From contig NZ_BNBD01000001.1 in assembly GCF_014654785.1 (NCBI RefSeq), positions 558,001 to 622,000 on the forward strand: DNA of 64,000 nucleotides. The letters run 5' to 3'. The position numbers and the translations under genes are program-made. The notes under the pieces are model-generated. The model saw only the letters and a list, made by a program, of their open reading frames with translations. It did no database searches and was not told where the DNA came from. The DNA comes from Streptomyces mashuensis. Lineage in GTDB: Bacteria; Actinomycetota; Actinomycetes; Streptomycetales; Streptomycetaceae. How positions within the stretch are numbered: position 1 is the first letter of the stretch; the number at the start of each line of letters is the position of its first letter. Below are positions 43,606 through 56,750 of the stretch, piece by piece.

Positions 43606-44307
43606 TCAGCCGGCCGCCAGGGCGCGGCGGCACAGCGAGTCCGCCGCCCGGGTCGTCTCCGGCAGGCGGTAGCGCGGCGCCAGCCGCAGCACGTGCGCGC
43701 AGGCCCGGTCCAGGTCCACGCGGTGGCCCACCGACACGAACACCGGCTTCACGCCCTCCTGCGTCCGCAGCGCCCGCCCGACCTCCTCCGCGCCGTCCAG
43801 CAGCGGCGCGCTGTCGCCGCGGCGCGGGCCGGGCGCGTCGTACGCGAAGACGAACGGGGTCTTGGCCACGCCGATCGTGGGCAGGCCGGTGAGCACGCCC
43901 AGGTGGCTGGCGAGGCCGAAGCGGCGCGGGTGGGCGAGCCCGTAGCCGTCGCAGACGACGAGGCCGGGCGTCACCGTCAGCCGCTCCAGCGCGGCGAGCA
44001 CCGCCGGCACCTCGCGGAACGCCAGCAGCCCCGGCACGTACGGGAACGCCACCGGGCCCGCGGCCGTGGCCTCCTCCAGCACCTCCAGGGTGCCGGCGTC
44101 CAGCGCCACCGCTGCGGCCACCACCAGATCGCGTGCGTCGTCGTACGCCACGTCCACGCCCACCGCGACCAGGGGCGCGCCGGGCTCGGGGCCCGGCTCG
44201 TCCAGCACGACGCGGTCGCGCAGCCGGTCCTGGACGGCCAGGGCCCCGGCCTCGGTCACCGGCCAGCCGGGCGGGGGAGCGGCGGAGTCGTCACGTGGCG
44301 GGATCAT
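43606..44307 (-). CDS. nfi: endonuclease V (deoxyinosine-specific)
   Basis: The 233-residue nuclease of the EndoV family cleaves the second phosphodiester 3' of deoxyinosine, starting repair of deaminated adenine. Recognised motifs are the first metal-binding Asp in GVDVAYDD, the YVPGLLAFRE wedge motif, LVVCDGYGLAHPRRFGLASHLG with the second Asp, and GVAKTPF. ATG 44307 is used; the longer frame is unsupported. It is divergent from the YciI-like gene. Confidence 0.93.
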   Translation of the reverse strand: MIPPRDDSAAPPPGWPVTEAGALAVQDRLRDRVVLDEPGPEPGAPLVAVGVDVAYDDARDLVVAAAVALDAGTLEVLEEATAAGPVAFPYVPGLLAFREVPAVLAALERLTVTPGLVVCDGYGLAHPRRFGLASHLGVLTGLPTIGVAKTPFVFAYDAPGPRRGDSAPLLDGAEEVGRALRTQEGVKPVFVSVGHRVDLDRACAHVLRLAPRYRLPETTRAADSLCRRALAAG

Positions 44308-44401
44308 GACGGCCCACCGTACGCGACCACAGGTGAACGGCGGCACCGGGGCGATGGGGGCCCGGTGCGGGGGCGGCGGGCGGCGCGCGTAGCCTGGCGC
44401 C

Positions 44402-44695
44402 ATGTTCGTCCTGGAACTGACCTACACCGCGCCCATCGAGCGCATCGACGCCCTGCTCGAGGACCACCGCGCCTGGCTGACCGGCCACTACGACAGCGGT
44501 GCCTTCATCGCCTCCGGCCCCAAGGTGCCGCGCGAGGGCGGCCTGATCCTCGCCGACTTCCCGAGCCGGGCCGACGTCGACGCGGCCGTCGCCACCGACC
44601 CCTTCGTCACGGCCGGCGTCTGCACCTACCGGATCACCGAGTTCGCGGCGACGCGGACCGCCCCCGCCCTGGAGGAGTACCGGCAGCCGGTGTGA
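44402..44695 (+). CDS. YciI-like (YCII-related) protein
   Basis: This 97-residue protein has the YCII ferredoxin-like fold: MFVLELTYTAPIERIDALL, then the HRAWLTGHYDSGAFIASGPK motif containing the conserved His-Asp pair (H at 21-28, D31), and the DPFVTAGVCTYRITEF ending. The family is related to dehydrochlorinases and is thought to be enzymatic, but its substrate is unknown. It is about 80 bases upstream of the ABC-F gene on the same strand; co-transcription is possible. Confidence 0.88.
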   Translation: MFVLELTYTAPIERIDALLEDHRAWLTGHYDSGAFIASGPKVPREGGLILADFPSRADVDAAVATDPFVTAGVCTYRITEFAATRTAPALEEYRQPV

Positions 44696-44776
44696 GCCAC
44701 GGCCCGGCGGCACGAGGCACACGCCCCGGAAATCCCTTCGCCGCCGGGCCCGCCCACCCGTTACCGTCGTATCCGT

Positions 44777-46414
<1,638 letters not shown>

Positions 46415-46428
46415 ACGCCCGTTGAGGC

Positions 46429-47199
46429 TCAGGCCCCCGCCGTCAGGCCGTTGATCATGCGGTCGAGGAGCCGGCCGAAGACGGCGTCGGGGTCCGGGTC
46501 GGCGGCCGAGGTCGCCAGGGCCTCCGCCAGCTGCGGGTAGTCGCCCCCGGCCACGGCCGAGCGCAGGAACCGCGCCTGCACGTCGTGCAGTTCGCCGCCG
46601 CTGCGCCCGGCGGCCTCCAGCGCCCGCTGCTGGGCGAGTTCGTACGCGACGTGGCCGGCCACGAAGCCGGTGAGCAGGCTGAACGTCTCCAGCTTGGCCC
46701 GGCCGTCCAGCCGGGTGGGGGCGAGCACGGCGAGGACGTGCTCCACGACGGCGAGCGTATTGGGGCCGAACGTCTGCCGGGCCGGCAGCGCCGCCGGCAG
46801 CCACGGGTGGCGCCGCATCATGGCGCGCTGCTCCCACGCCAGGCGCCGCAGGTCGGCGCGCCAATCGCCGGAGGGTTCGGCCGGGAGGCCGTGCTCGGCG
46901 CTCACGCGGTCGATCATCAGCTCCAGCAGCGTCTCCTTGTTGGGGACGTAGCTGTAGAGGGACATCGTCCCGGCGCCCACCCGGGCCGCGACGGCCCGCA
47001 TCGTGACGGCGGCCAGCCCCTCCGCGTCACCGATCGCGACGGCGGCCTCGGTGATCGTGGCGCGGTCGTACGCCGGGGGCCTGCCCCGGCGCGGGCGCGG
47101 GGCCGGGGCGGACCACAGCAGCCCGGGATCCACACCGGCGCTGCGGCCGGACGAGCCGGTACGGGCCACGACACACCACTCCTCACTCCCTGTGGCCAT
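46429..47199 (-). CDS. TetR-family repressor
   Basis: The 256-residue regulator has an unusually long N-terminal leader of about 38 residues before the TetR helix-turn-helix (residues 40-90: ITEAAVAIGDAEGLAAVTMRAVAARV, then MSLYSYVPNKETLL). The larger C-terminal part is a helical ligand-binding domain of the type seen in TetR_C_11-like proteins (LPAALPARQTFGPNT). It is divergent from a CocE-type hydrolase gene, with a clear palindrome in the 92-base gap, so it probably represses that gene and itself. Confidence 0.9.
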   Translation of the reverse strand: MATGSEEWCVVARTGSSGRSAGVDPGLLWSAPAPRPRRGRPPAYDRATITEAAVAIGDAEGLAAVTMRAVAARVGAGTMSLYSYVPNKETLLELMIDRVSAEHGLPAEPSGDWRADLRRLAWEQRAMMRRHPWLPAALPARQTFGPNTLAVVEHVLAVLAPTRLDGRAKLETFSLLTGFVAGHVAYELAQQRALEAAGRSGGELHDVQARFLRSAVAGGDYPQLAEALATSAADPDPDAVFGRLLDRMINGLTAGA

Positions 47200-47245
47200 T
47201 CAACCATCTCGTCCCGTCCCGGTCCGTCCCGGCCGTCCGTTAATC

Positions 47246-47260
47246 TCGTACAGCGTACGA
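47246..47260. promoter_or_regulatory. TetR-type operator between the repressor and hydrolase genes
   Basis: TCGTAC-AGC-GTACGA is a perfect 15-base inverted repeat placed 31 bases before the hydrolase start and 46 bases before the TetR start. Size and form match TetR-family operators in Streptomyces, and it would overlap the promoters in both directions. Confidence 0.7.
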
Positions 47261-47291
47261 AAAAGAAAGCGCGACCGAGGAGCCCTGCCCC

Positions 47292-49004
47292 ATGAGGACA
47301 GCAACGACCCGACCCCAGCCCCCGCGCCCGCTGCCGCCTTCCGTCCGGGCCCTGCGGCGCACCCTGCGGGGGCTGCCCGGCAAGCTGTACGACGTCGCGT
47401 ACGAACCCGGCCTCGTCGTCCCCGCCGCCGACGGCAGCGCCCTGCTGACCGACCACTACCTCCCGGCCCGTGACCGGAAGCAGGCGCCCGGCGACTTCCC
47501 CACCGTCCTCATCCGCTCGCCCTACGGCCGCGGCTTCCCCTGGGCGCCCATGTTCGCGGTCCCGCTGGCCGAGCAGGGCTTCCACGTCGTCCTCCAGAGC
47601 TGCCGCGGCACGGGCGGCTCCGGCGGCACCTTCGACCTGTGGCGGAACGAGACGGCCGACGGGACGGCCACGGTGGCGTGGCTGCGCGAGCAGCCCTGGT
47701 TCACCGGCGTCCTCGGCACCACGGGCCCCAGCTACCTCGGCTTCACCCAGTGGGCGCTGGCCCTCGACCCGCCACCGGAGCTGCGCGCGATGGTGGTCCA
47801 GGAGGGCCTGCACGACCTGCACGCCTACTTCCGGCCCGGCGGCACGTTCGCCCTGCAGAACGGCCTCACCTCGGCCATGGGCCTCACGTGCCAGCACCAG
47901 GGCACCCTGCCCTTCGTCCGCGCCACCGCCCGGCTGCAACGCCGCTTCCCCGCCGCCGCCCGCACCCTGCCGCTCGGCGACGCGTACGTACCCGCCCTCG
48001 GCACCCGCGTGCCCTTCGTCGACGAGGCCCTGGCCCACGCGGACCCGGCGGACCCCGCCTGGCGGGGCGCGGACGCCGGCGCCGCGGCCGAGAGCGCGTC
48101 CGTACCGACCTGCCTGATCAGCGGCTGGTCCGACGTGGCCCTGGACCAGACGCTCCAGCAGTACGAACGGCTGCGCCGCGCCGGCTGCGAACGGGCGCTG
48201 CTCATCGGCCCCTGGACGCACCACTCCCTGCTGCAACGCGGCTGGCCCCAGGTCTTCGCCGAGACCCTCGCCTGGCTGCGCGCCCACCTGTGCGGCGATC
48301 CGTCGGGGCTGCGCCCGGAGCGGGTCCGCGTCCACGAGGGCGGCGGTTCCGCCACCGGCACCTGGCGCGACCTCGCCGACTGGCCGCCGGCCGCGCCCGG
48401 CCGCCGCTGGTACCCCGCAGCCGACGGCACCCTGAGCCGTGCGGACACCGGCGAGGCCGGCGCGCCCTTCGCCACGTACCGCTACGACCCCGCCGACCCG
48501 GTGCCCTCCACCGGCGGCCCGCTCCTCGACAACACCGCCGGCCCCCGGGACCAGAGCGCCCTGGAGGCCAGGGACGACGTCCTGACCTTCACCACCGCCC
48601 CGCTCCGGGAGCCGCTCCACGTCCGGGGGCCGGTCTCGGTGTCCCTGCGCGCGGCCGCGGACACCGGGCACGCCGACGTCTTCGCCCGACTGTGCGACGT
48701 CGACGGCCAGGGGCGCTCGGTCAACATCTGCGACGGCATCGTTCGGCTGCCCCCGGACACCACGGAACCGGCCGACGTCACCGTGGCGATGAGCTCCACC
48801 GCCCACTGCTTCGCCTCCGGGCACCGCATCCGCCTCCAGGTCAGCGGCGGCGCCCACCCGCGCTTCGCCCGCCACACCGGCACCGGCGACCCCCTGGCCA
48901 CGGCCACCCGCCTCGTACCGGCGGAGGTCACCCTCCACCACCCGGCCGCGCTCGCGCTCCCGGTGACGGAGGACGGCGAGAGCGGCGACGACGGCAAGGC
49001 GTAG
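47292..49004 (+). CDS. CocE/NonD family alpha/beta hydrolase
   Basis: The 570-residue protein has the CocE/X-Pro dipeptidyl-peptidase architecture: an alpha/beta hydrolase core with DGSALLTDHYLP, FPTVLIRSPYGRG, nucleophile elbow TTGPSYLGF (S147), WSDVALDQTL and the His in GPWTHHSL, then a jelly-roll domain (about 320-560, with DVFARLCDVDGQGRS). There is no signal peptide, so it is intracellular, unlike the S15 enzyme at 29841. Substrates could be acyl esters, beta-lactam-like amides or peptides. It is probably repressed by the divergent TetR protein through the palindrome at 47246-47260. Confidence 0.9.
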   Translation: MRTATTRPQPPRPLPPSVRALRRTLRGLPGKLYDVAYEPGLVVPAADGSALLTDHYLPARDRKQAPGDFPTVLIRSPYGRGFPWAPMFAVPLAEQGFHVVLQSCRGTGGSGGTFDLWRNETADGTATVAWLREQPWFTGVLGTTGPSYLGFTQWALALDPPPELRAMVVQEGLHDLHAYFRPGGTFALQNGLTSAMGLTCQHQGTLPFVRATARLQRRFPAAARTLPLGDAYVPALGTRVPFVDEALAHADPADPAWRGADAGAAAESASVPTCLISGWSDVALDQTLQQYERLRRAGCERALLIGPWTHHSLLQRGWPQVFAETLAWLRAHLCGDPSGLRPERVRVHEGGGSATGTWRDLADWPPAAPGRRWYPAADGTLSRADTGEAGAPFATYRYDPADPVPSTGGPLLDNTAGPRDQSALEARDDVLTFTTAPLREPLHVRGPVSVSLRAAADTGHADVFARLCDVDGQGRSVNICDGIVRLPPDTTEPADVTVAMSSTAHCFASGHRIRLQVSGGAHPRFARHTGTGDPLATATRLVPAEVTLHHPAALALPVTEDGESGDDGKA

Positions 49005-49080
49005 CGCCCGACCCGCCACGGGAGGGGGAAGCGGCGCCGAAACCGGGGCGGAGGCGGCCCGGGCGGCCGACCATGACGAC

Positions 49081-49320
49081 ATGTCACCAGCCCACGGCGG
49101 CCACGGCGCCGCACCCTCCCTGGTCCGCTGCAATCAGTGCGGCAACCCGATGTGGTGGGACACCACCGCCGGGCAGCGGCCCATCTGGTACTGCTCGGTG
49201 TGCGGCCACCCGCCGGAGCGCAAGGTCAACCAGGCGGCCGTGCCGCCGCCCTGCCCCGCCGGGTGCCCGTCGGCCGTGACGGAGGCCAGGGACGGCGTCA
49301 GACGGTTCGTCTGCCACTAG
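49081..49320 (+). CDS. small zinc-ribbon protein
   Basis: This 79-residue protein has two CxxC knuckles, RCNQCGNP and YCSVCGHP, spaced as in a zinc ribbon, followed by two more cysteines (PPCPAGCPS) and a C-terminal FVCH. There is no other domain. The ribosome site is weak, so the start is uncertain. It lies between the CocE hydrolase and tex, converging on tex with 26 bases between the stops. Function unknown; DNA, RNA or protein binding is the usual role of such ribbons. Confidence 0.6.
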   Translation: MSPAHGGHGAAPSLVRCNQCGNPMWWDTTAGQRPIWYCSVCGHPPERKVNQAAVPPPCPAGCPSAVTEARDGVRRFVCH

Positions 49321-49346
49321 CGCCCCGGCCCCTTACGGTCTCCCGT

Positions 49347-51737
<2,391 letters not shown>

Positions 51738-51871
51738 CGTCACGATCACGCTCTGCTTTCTTCGGGTGGTTCCTCGAGCCCGCTCAGCATTGTGGCAGGT
51801 GCACCCCGCCGCACCGGTGACCCCCGGCCGCGCCGACCGCCCGGCCGCGCCCGGTCGTGCCCGGCCGCGTC

Positions 51872-52723
51872 CTAGCCGCGCACGCGCGCCGGGAAGCCCG
51901 CGGCGGCGGCCCGGGCGAACGGACGCAGCAGTTCCGTCAGGCGTTCCGTGTCCTGCGCGCCCAGGTGCTCGTACGGCGCGGCGTCCAGGCGGTCCGTCTC
52001 CCGCTCCAGCTCGTCCCGCAGCGCGGTGCCGGCCTCGGTGAGGGTGCCGTCGGCGGCCAGCAGGCCACGGGCGCGCAGCCGGTCCTGCGCCGCCGTCAGC
52101 TGCTCCATGTCCCAGCCGCGCGAGGCCGCCAGCCACTCCAGGGAGAAGCCCTCGCCGGTCGCGGCGTGGCTGACCATCGCCTCCAGCGGGTCCAGCCCGG
52201 ACAGCAGCAGGACGGCGAAGTGCCCGTCGCCGCGGTGCTCGCGCAGCAGCGTCGCGGCGTGCCACAGCGCCAGGTGCGGCGTCTCCGGCACCGGCAGACC
52301 GGCGAGGGCCGCGTACATGGGGCGGCCGGAGCGGGCGCACCCCTCGGTGGCGCGCACGGCCAGGCGCGCGGCCTCCGCCAGCTCCGGCGAGGCGAGGGCC
52401 TCGTCGCCGAGGAGCCGGCGCAGCGTGCTGTCGGCGGCGCGCAGCCGTGCGGCGAGAACCTCCTCGGGCGTGGTGACGTTCCACACGGCCGGCAGGTGGC
52501 GGGCTATCAGGTCGTGGCTGAAGTTGTGGAAGAGGGCGGTGACGGCGCCCGCCGAGACACGGCCCAGGGGCGCGGTGCGCGCGGCGAAGTAGGCGGCGTG
52601 GCGGTCGTCGATGCCGAGCCCGGCCAGCTCGGGGCCGTTGTCGGGGGAGAGGGCGACGACGGAGTGGAGGGTGTTGAGCAGCGCGTGGCAGCGCCGGCCG
52701 GCGCCGGCGGGAAGAGTACTCAT
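51872..52723 (-). CDS. SCO6745-family protein
   Basis: This 283-residue cytoplasmic helical protein is of the actinobacterial family represented by SCO6745 in S. coelicolor. It includes [54 protein letters not shown] and, near the end, a winged-helix-like part ([34 protein letters not shown]). The C-terminal part resembles a MarR-like DNA- or ligand-binding domain. No function is known. It is divergent from the GlxA-type regulator gene. Confidence 0.8.
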   Translation of the reverse strand: MSTLPAGAGRRCHALLNTLHSVVALSPDNGPELAGLGIDDRHAAYFAARTAPLGRVSAGAVTALFHNFSHDLIARHLPAVWNVTTPEEVLAARLRAADSTLRRLLGDEALASPELAEAARLAVRATEGCARSGRPMYAALAGLPVPETPHLALWHAATLLREHRGDGHFAVLLLSGLDPLEAMVSHAATGEGFSLEWLAASRGWDMEQLTAAQDRLRARGLLAADGTLTEAGTALRDELERETDRLDAAPYEHLGAQDTERLTELLRPFARAAAAGFPARVRG

Positions 52724-52824
52724 GGCCTGATGTTACCGACGGGTCGGAACGGGGGGAGGGGGCCCGGCCCATGGCAGGAAAGGTGGGAAACCCGTCATTG
52801 CGGCCACGCCCCGGCGGCGGAAGC

Positions 52825-53808
52825 ATGAAGGGCATGACCTTCCGCCACACGGTGCTGATCCTCCTCTACGACGGCGTCCAGAGCCTGGACGTCACCGGTC
52901 CCCTGGAGGTGTTCGCCGGTGCCGGGCAGGCGGTGGGGCGCCCCGGCGCGTACGAGGTGCGCACGGCGAGCCCCGACGGGCGGGAGGTCCGGGCGCAGAG
53001 CGGGCTGCGGCTGCTGCCCGACGCGGCGCTCGCCGACTGTGCCGCCCCCGACCTGCTGCTGGTGCCCGGCGGCGACTGCACCGACGCGCAGGACCCGCGC
53101 CTGGTGGCGTGGCTGCGCGAGCACGGCCCGGCGGCCGGGCGGCTGGTCTCGGTGTGCACCGGATCGTTCCTGCTGGCCGCCGCCGGACTGCTCGACGGCC
53201 GCCGGGCCACGACCCACTGGGCGTACTGCGACGCCTTCGCCGAGCAGTTCCCGGACGTCCGGCTGGACCCCGACCCCATCTTCGTACGGGACGGGCACGT
53301 GGCCACCTCGGCCGGCGTCACCAGCGGCATCGACCTGGCGCTGGCCCTGGTGGAGGAGGACCTCGGCCGGCAGCCGGCGCTCACCGTCGCCCGCCACCTG
53401 GTGGTCTTCCTGCGCCGGCCGGGGAACCAGCGGCAGTTCAGCGCCCAGCTGGCCGTGCAGACCGCCGCCCGCTCCGGGCTCCGCGACGTCCAGCACTACA
53501 TCGCCGAGCACCCTGCCGCCGACCTCGGTGTGGAGGCCCTGGCCGCCCGCGCAGGCCTGTCACCGCGCCACTTCGCCCGCGCGTTCCAGGCCGAAGTGGG
53601 CACCACGCCCGGCCGGTACGTCGACCAGGTCCGCCTGGAGGCCGCCCGCCGGATGCTGGAGGACGGCACGCGGGGCATCGAGGAGATCTCCCGCGCCTGC
53701 GGCTACGGCACGCCGGAGGCCATGCGCCGGGCGTTCCTGCGTGCCCTGGGCACCGGCCCCGCCGAATACCGCCGCCGCTTCCGGGCAGTGGGCGCACCGG
53801 CTCACTGA
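52825..53808 (+). CDS. GlxA-family regulator (DJ-1/PfpI + AraC HTH)
   Basis: The 327-residue protein has a DJ-1/PfpI domain in residues 8-190 ([20 protein letters not shown]; nucleophile-elbow-like [15 protein letters not shown]) and a C-terminal AraC-type double helix-turn-helix ([38 protein letters not shown]). Such amidase-like sensor regulators are transcriptional activators. The next gene encodes a stand-alone DJ-1 protein 65 bases downstream, likely its target or partner. Start ATG 52825 follows GGCGGAAGC; ATG 52834 is the alternative. Confidence 0.92.
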   Translation: MKGMTFRHTVLILLYDGVQSLDVTGPLEVFAGAGQAVGRPGAYEVRTASPDGREVRAQSGLRLLPDAALADCAAPDLLLVPGGDCTDAQDPRLVAWLREHGPAAGRLVSVCTGSFLLAAAGLLDGRRATTHWAYCDAFAEQFPDVRLDPDPIFVRDGHVATSAGVTSGIDLALALVEEDLGRQPALTVARHLVVFLRRPGNQRQFSAQLAVQTAARSGLRDVQHYIAEHPAADLGVEALAARAGLSPRHFARAFQAEVGTTPGRYVDQVRLEAARRMLEDGTRGIEEISRACGYGTPEAMRRAFLRALGTGPAEYRRRFRAVGAPAH

Positions 53809-53873
53809 CGCCGCCGCCACCTTCTTTCCTTCCTTTTCTTTCAATCCTTCAATCCGTCAATCGGAGTTCCGTC

Positions 53874-54521
53874 ATGCGCCTCGCCATCCTGCTCTTCCCC
53901 GGCTTCACCGCCCTCGACGCGGTCGGCCCCTACGAGATGCTCGGGCAGCTGCCCGGCGCCGAGACCCTGTTCGTCGCCGAGCGCCCCGGCCCGGTGACCA
54001 ACGACAACGGCAACCTCACCCTCGTCGCCGAGGCGTCGCTGGACGACGTCACCGACCCCGGCATCGTCGTCGTGCCCGGCGGACCCACGGCCCGGCTGCC
54101 GCTGACGCCCGGGCCCGTGCAGGACTGGCTGAAGACGGTGGACGCCGGCACCACGTGGACGACGTCCGTGTGCACCGGCTCGCTCGTGCTGGGCGCCGCC
54201 GGGCTGCTCGCCGGCCGCCGCGCCACGACGCACTGGCTGTCGCTGGACCACCTGGCGGCCTACGGTGCGCAGCCCACGGGGGAGCGGGTCGTCATCGACG
54301 GCAAGTACGTCACGGCCGCCGGCGTCTCGTCGGGCATCGACATGGGGCTCACGCTGCTGGGCCGCATCGCCGGCGACCGGGTGGCGCAGTCGGTGCAGCT
54401 GCTGACCGAGTACGACCCGCAGCCGCCCTACGACGCGGGCTCGCCGGAGAAGGCGCCCGCCGACCTGGTCGCCGAGTGGCGCGCGCGGCAGCAGGAGATC
54501 ATGAACCGGCAGGCCAGGTGA
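53874..54521 (+). CDS. DJ-1/PfpI protein, isonitrile hydratase-like
   Basis: The 215-residue protein is a single DJ-1/PfpI domain: LAILLFPGFTALDAVGPYEM with the conserved Glu (E21), VVVPGGPTARL, and the nucleophile Cys in SVCTGSLVLGAAGLL (C100) followed by ATTHW and AGVSSGID. The layout matches isonitrile (isocyanide) hydratases, which convert isonitriles to N-formamides, but other DJ-1 activities are possible. Start ATG 53874 has TCGGAG upstream. The 3' end overlaps the convergent enoyl-CoA hydratase gene by 23 bases. Confidence 0.82.
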   Translation: MRLAILLFPGFTALDAVGPYEMLGQLPGAETLFVAERPGPVTNDNGNLTLVAEASLDDVTDPGIVVVPGGPTARLPLTPGPVQDWLKTVDAGTTWTTSVCTGSLVLGAAGLLAGRRATTHWLSLDHLAAYGAQPTGERVVIDGKYVTAAGVSSGIDMGLTLLGRIAGDRVAQSVQLLTEYDPQPPYDAGSPEKAPADLVAEWRARQQEIMNRQAR

Positions 54522-55257
54522 ACCGCGGCTGACGGCGCTGGAGGAACGCCGCCACGCCCTCGGCGGTGTCGGCACCCGTGCGGGCCTGCTCCGACCAGTG
54601 GGTGACCCGCTCGGGGCTCGCCGGGCCGGCCGCGAACTCCTTGGCCGCCGCCTGGGTGAGCTGCGAGCGGGACGCCAGCAGCCGGGCGAACTCCGCCACC
54701 CGCCCGTCCAGTTCGGCGTCCGGCCACACCTCGTCCACCAGCCCGGTGCGCAGCGCACGGTCCGTGCCGACGAGCTCGGCCGAGAACAGCAGGTACTTGG
54801 CGGTGGCCGGGCCCACCAGCTCGACCAGGCGGCGGGTGGAGGAGGCCGGGTAGACGATGCCGAGCCGGGCCGGGGTGACGCCGAAGCGGGCGCCCTCGGC
54901 CGCGAAGCGCAGGTCGCAGGCGACGGCCAGCTGGCAGCCGCCGCCCACGCAGGAGCCGCGGACCGCGGCGAGGGTGGGCTTGGGGAAGGCGGCCAGCGCC
55001 TCCTCGGCCGCCACCGCCAGGTCGCGCGGCGCGCCGCCGCCGTCCGGGGTGAGCGCCGTGATGTCCGCGCCCGCGCAGAAGGTGCCGCCCTCGCCGGTCA
55101 GCACCAGCACCCGTACGGCGGGGTCGGCCGCGCACCGGTCCAGCAGCGTGGGCAGCTGCCGCCACATGGCGTTCGTCATGGCGTTGCGCTTGCCGGGGTG
55201 GGAGATGCGGATCGTCGCGGTGGTGCCGTCGACGTCCAGACGCAGTGCGGGCTCCAT
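54499..55257 (-). CDS. enoyl-CoA hydratase/isomerase family protein
   Basis: The 252-residue crotonase-fold enzyme has the two oxyanion-hole segments GGTFCAGADITAL and AAVRGSCVGGGCQLAVACD, then FGVTPARLGIVYPASSTRRL and the C-terminal helices. The catalytic acid expected in the hydratase position after the second motif (Glu at VxPxGG-like sites) is replaced by the less usual PARLGIVYP, so it may be an isomerase, decarboxylase or hydrolase member of the family. It is monocistronic; its 3' end overlaps the DJ-1 gene. Confidence 0.88.
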   Translation of the reverse strand: MEPALRLDVDGTTATIRISHPGKRNAMTNAMWRQLPTLLDRCAADPAVRVLVLTGEGGTFCAGADITALTPDGGGAPRDLAVAAEEALAAFPKPTLAAVRGSCVGGGCQLAVACDLRFAAEGARFGVTPARLGIVYPASSTRRLVELVGPATAKYLLFSAELVGTDRALRTGLVDEVWPDAELDGRVAEFARLLASRSQLTQAAAKEFAAGPASPERVTHWSEQARTGADTAEGVAAFLQRRQPRFTWPAGS

Positions 55258-55302
55258 GCGCCGGATGGTAGCCGCACGGATCTCCGGGCGGACTCCTCAC
55301 CG

Positions 55303-55351
55303 ACCCCCTCGCCGAACCGCTCACCGGACCCCTCGCCGAACCGCTCACCGA
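55303..55351. repeat. two-copy tandem repeat of about 24 bases
   Basis: ACCCCCTCGCCGAACCGC... (55303-55327) is followed directly by a copy one C shorter (55328-55351), ending CTCACCG in both. It lies in the 260-base gap between the enoyl-CoA hydratase and the anti-sigma-type ATPase. Probably slippage or duplication; no other structure is evident. Confidence 0.75.
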
Positions 55352-55517
55352 ACGCGACCGGGACGGCCAGGATCAGTCGCGAAGGTGACCGCGGCATACC
55401 CACGCGATCAATTCCTGCTCAAAACCACTGACTTCCGGGCAGGCCACCGGTGCGGACCGTGAGGTTCCCAACACTCTCCCCATGTGGTCGCGCCACGGTG
55501 AGGGGTTGGTACCGGAC

Positions 55518-56039
55518 ATGGAGATCCTGGGGAGCGGGCCGCCCGGACAGGCCCCCCCGCCCCGCAAGCCGGCCGAGTACGACGCCACGTGGCGCCGGCC
55601 CGTCCCCGCCCTGGCCGGCTCGGTGCCCCGCGCCCGGCACGCCGTCCGCGACCTGATCCGGTGCCGGCGGGTGCCGCTGCGCGAGGACCTGCTGCACGGG
55701 CTGCTGCTCATCGTGTCGGAGCTGGTCACCAACGCCGTGCAGCACGCCGCCCCGCTCTCCCCCGAGGTCGTCCTGGAGGTGTCCGTGGGTCCGGCCTGGG
55801 TGCGCGTGGCCGTCGAGGACAGCCACCCCTGCCGGCCCCGGCCCGCCGGGCCCGACGGGGCCGGGCACGACGACGGCGCCGAGCCGCGCACCGGGGGCCG
55901 CGGGCTGCTGATCGTCCAGGCGACGGTCGCGGAGGCCGGCGGGATGTTCGACGTGGAGCACACGGCGGGCGGCGGCAAGGTGGTCTGGGCCGCCCTGCCG
56001 CTGCACCCCGTCGTCACCAGCCGGCGCCGGCCCCGATGA
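55518..56039 (+). CDS. HATPase_c ATP-binding protein (anti-sigma/serine-kinase-like)
   Basis: This single-domain GHKL ATPase has 173 residues. Its N box is ELVTNAVQHA, the G1 segment VRVAVEDSHP and the G2 segment GGRGLLIVQ, typical of streptomycete RsbW/SpoIIAB-like proteins that bind or phosphorylate anti-sigma antagonists. Many copies exist per genome, with roles in stress and development. ATG 55518 was preferred over ATG 55482, which has a pyrimidine-only leader; the start is uncertain. It is convergent with idi, overlapping it by 26 bases. Confidence 0.85.
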   Translation: MEILGSGPPGQAPPPRKPAEYDATWRRPVPALAGSVPRARHAVRDLIRCRRVPLREDLLHGLLLIVSELVTNAVQHAAPLSPEVVLEVSVGPAWVRVAVEDSHPCRPRPAGPDGAGHDDGAEPRTGGRGLLIVQATVAEAGGMFDVEHTAGGGKVVWAALPLHPVVTSRRRPR

Positions 56040-56613
56040 CCTCGCGGACGGCCGGACGGGCGGCGTCCAGCACCGTCCCGAACCATGCCGAGAACGTCTT
56101 CTCGCGCATCAGCTCCGCCAGCTCGGCCGGCGTCACGAACGCCGTCTCGGCGATCTCCTCCGGGTCCGGCCGCGGCTCCGTACGCACGGTGCCGACGAAC
56201 AGGTGGTTGTACTCCTGCTCGACCAGGCCCGACGCCGGGTCCGGGTGGTTGTAGCGCACGGTCCCCGCCTCGCGCAGCAGCGCCGGGGCGATGCCCAGCT
56301 CCTCGCCCGTACGGCGGACGGCGGCGGCGAAGGGCGGCTCACCGGGGTACGGGTGACCGCAGCAGGTGTTCGACCAGACGCCGGGGGAGTGGTACTTGCC
56401 CAGCGCCCGGCGCTGGAGCAGCAGCCGGCCCCGGTCGTCGAAGAGGAAGACCGAGAAGGCGCGGTGCAGCCGGCCCGGTGCCACGTGGGCGGACAGCTTC
56501 TCGGCCGTGCCGGTCGTTCTGCCGTCCTCGTCGACCAGCTCCAGCATGATCGGGTCAGCGGTGGTCTCGGGGGCGGGCCCGGCCGAGCGGCCGGTGGCTG
56601 ATGTGATCGGCAT
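56014..56613 (-). CDS. idi: isopentenyl-diphosphate delta-isomerase, type I
   Basis: The 199-residue Nudix-fold isomerase interconverts IPP and DMAPP. Motifs: SNTCCGHPYPGE with the catalytic Cys (about C85), the Nudix-like AAVRRTGEELGI, and EQEYNHLFVG with the catalytic Glu. It belongs to isoprenoid precursor supply. Start ATG 56613 is preceded by GAGGATGG. It is alone on its strand; its 3' end overlaps the anti-sigma-type gene by 26 bases. Confidence 0.94.
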   Translation of the reverse strand: MPITSATGRSAGPAPETTADPIMLELVDEDGRTTGTAEKLSAHVAPGRLHRAFSVFLFDDRGRLLLQRRALGKYHSPGVWSNTCCGHPYPGEPPFAAAVRRTGEELGIAPALLREAGTVRYNHPDPASGLVEQEYNHLFVGTVRTEPRPDPEEIAETAFVTPAELAELMREKTFSAWFGTVLDAARPAVREVIGAGAGW

Positions 56614-56750
56614 GGACCATCCTCGTCGTCGGTCTTCGGCCCTCAAGTCTGCCGTACGAGATGCCCACGACAGCGACAGACCAGACATCCCGGCCCCCGA
56701 GCGGGGCACAGCCACGGGCCCGGCCCGGTGACACGCCCCGGTGACACGGC

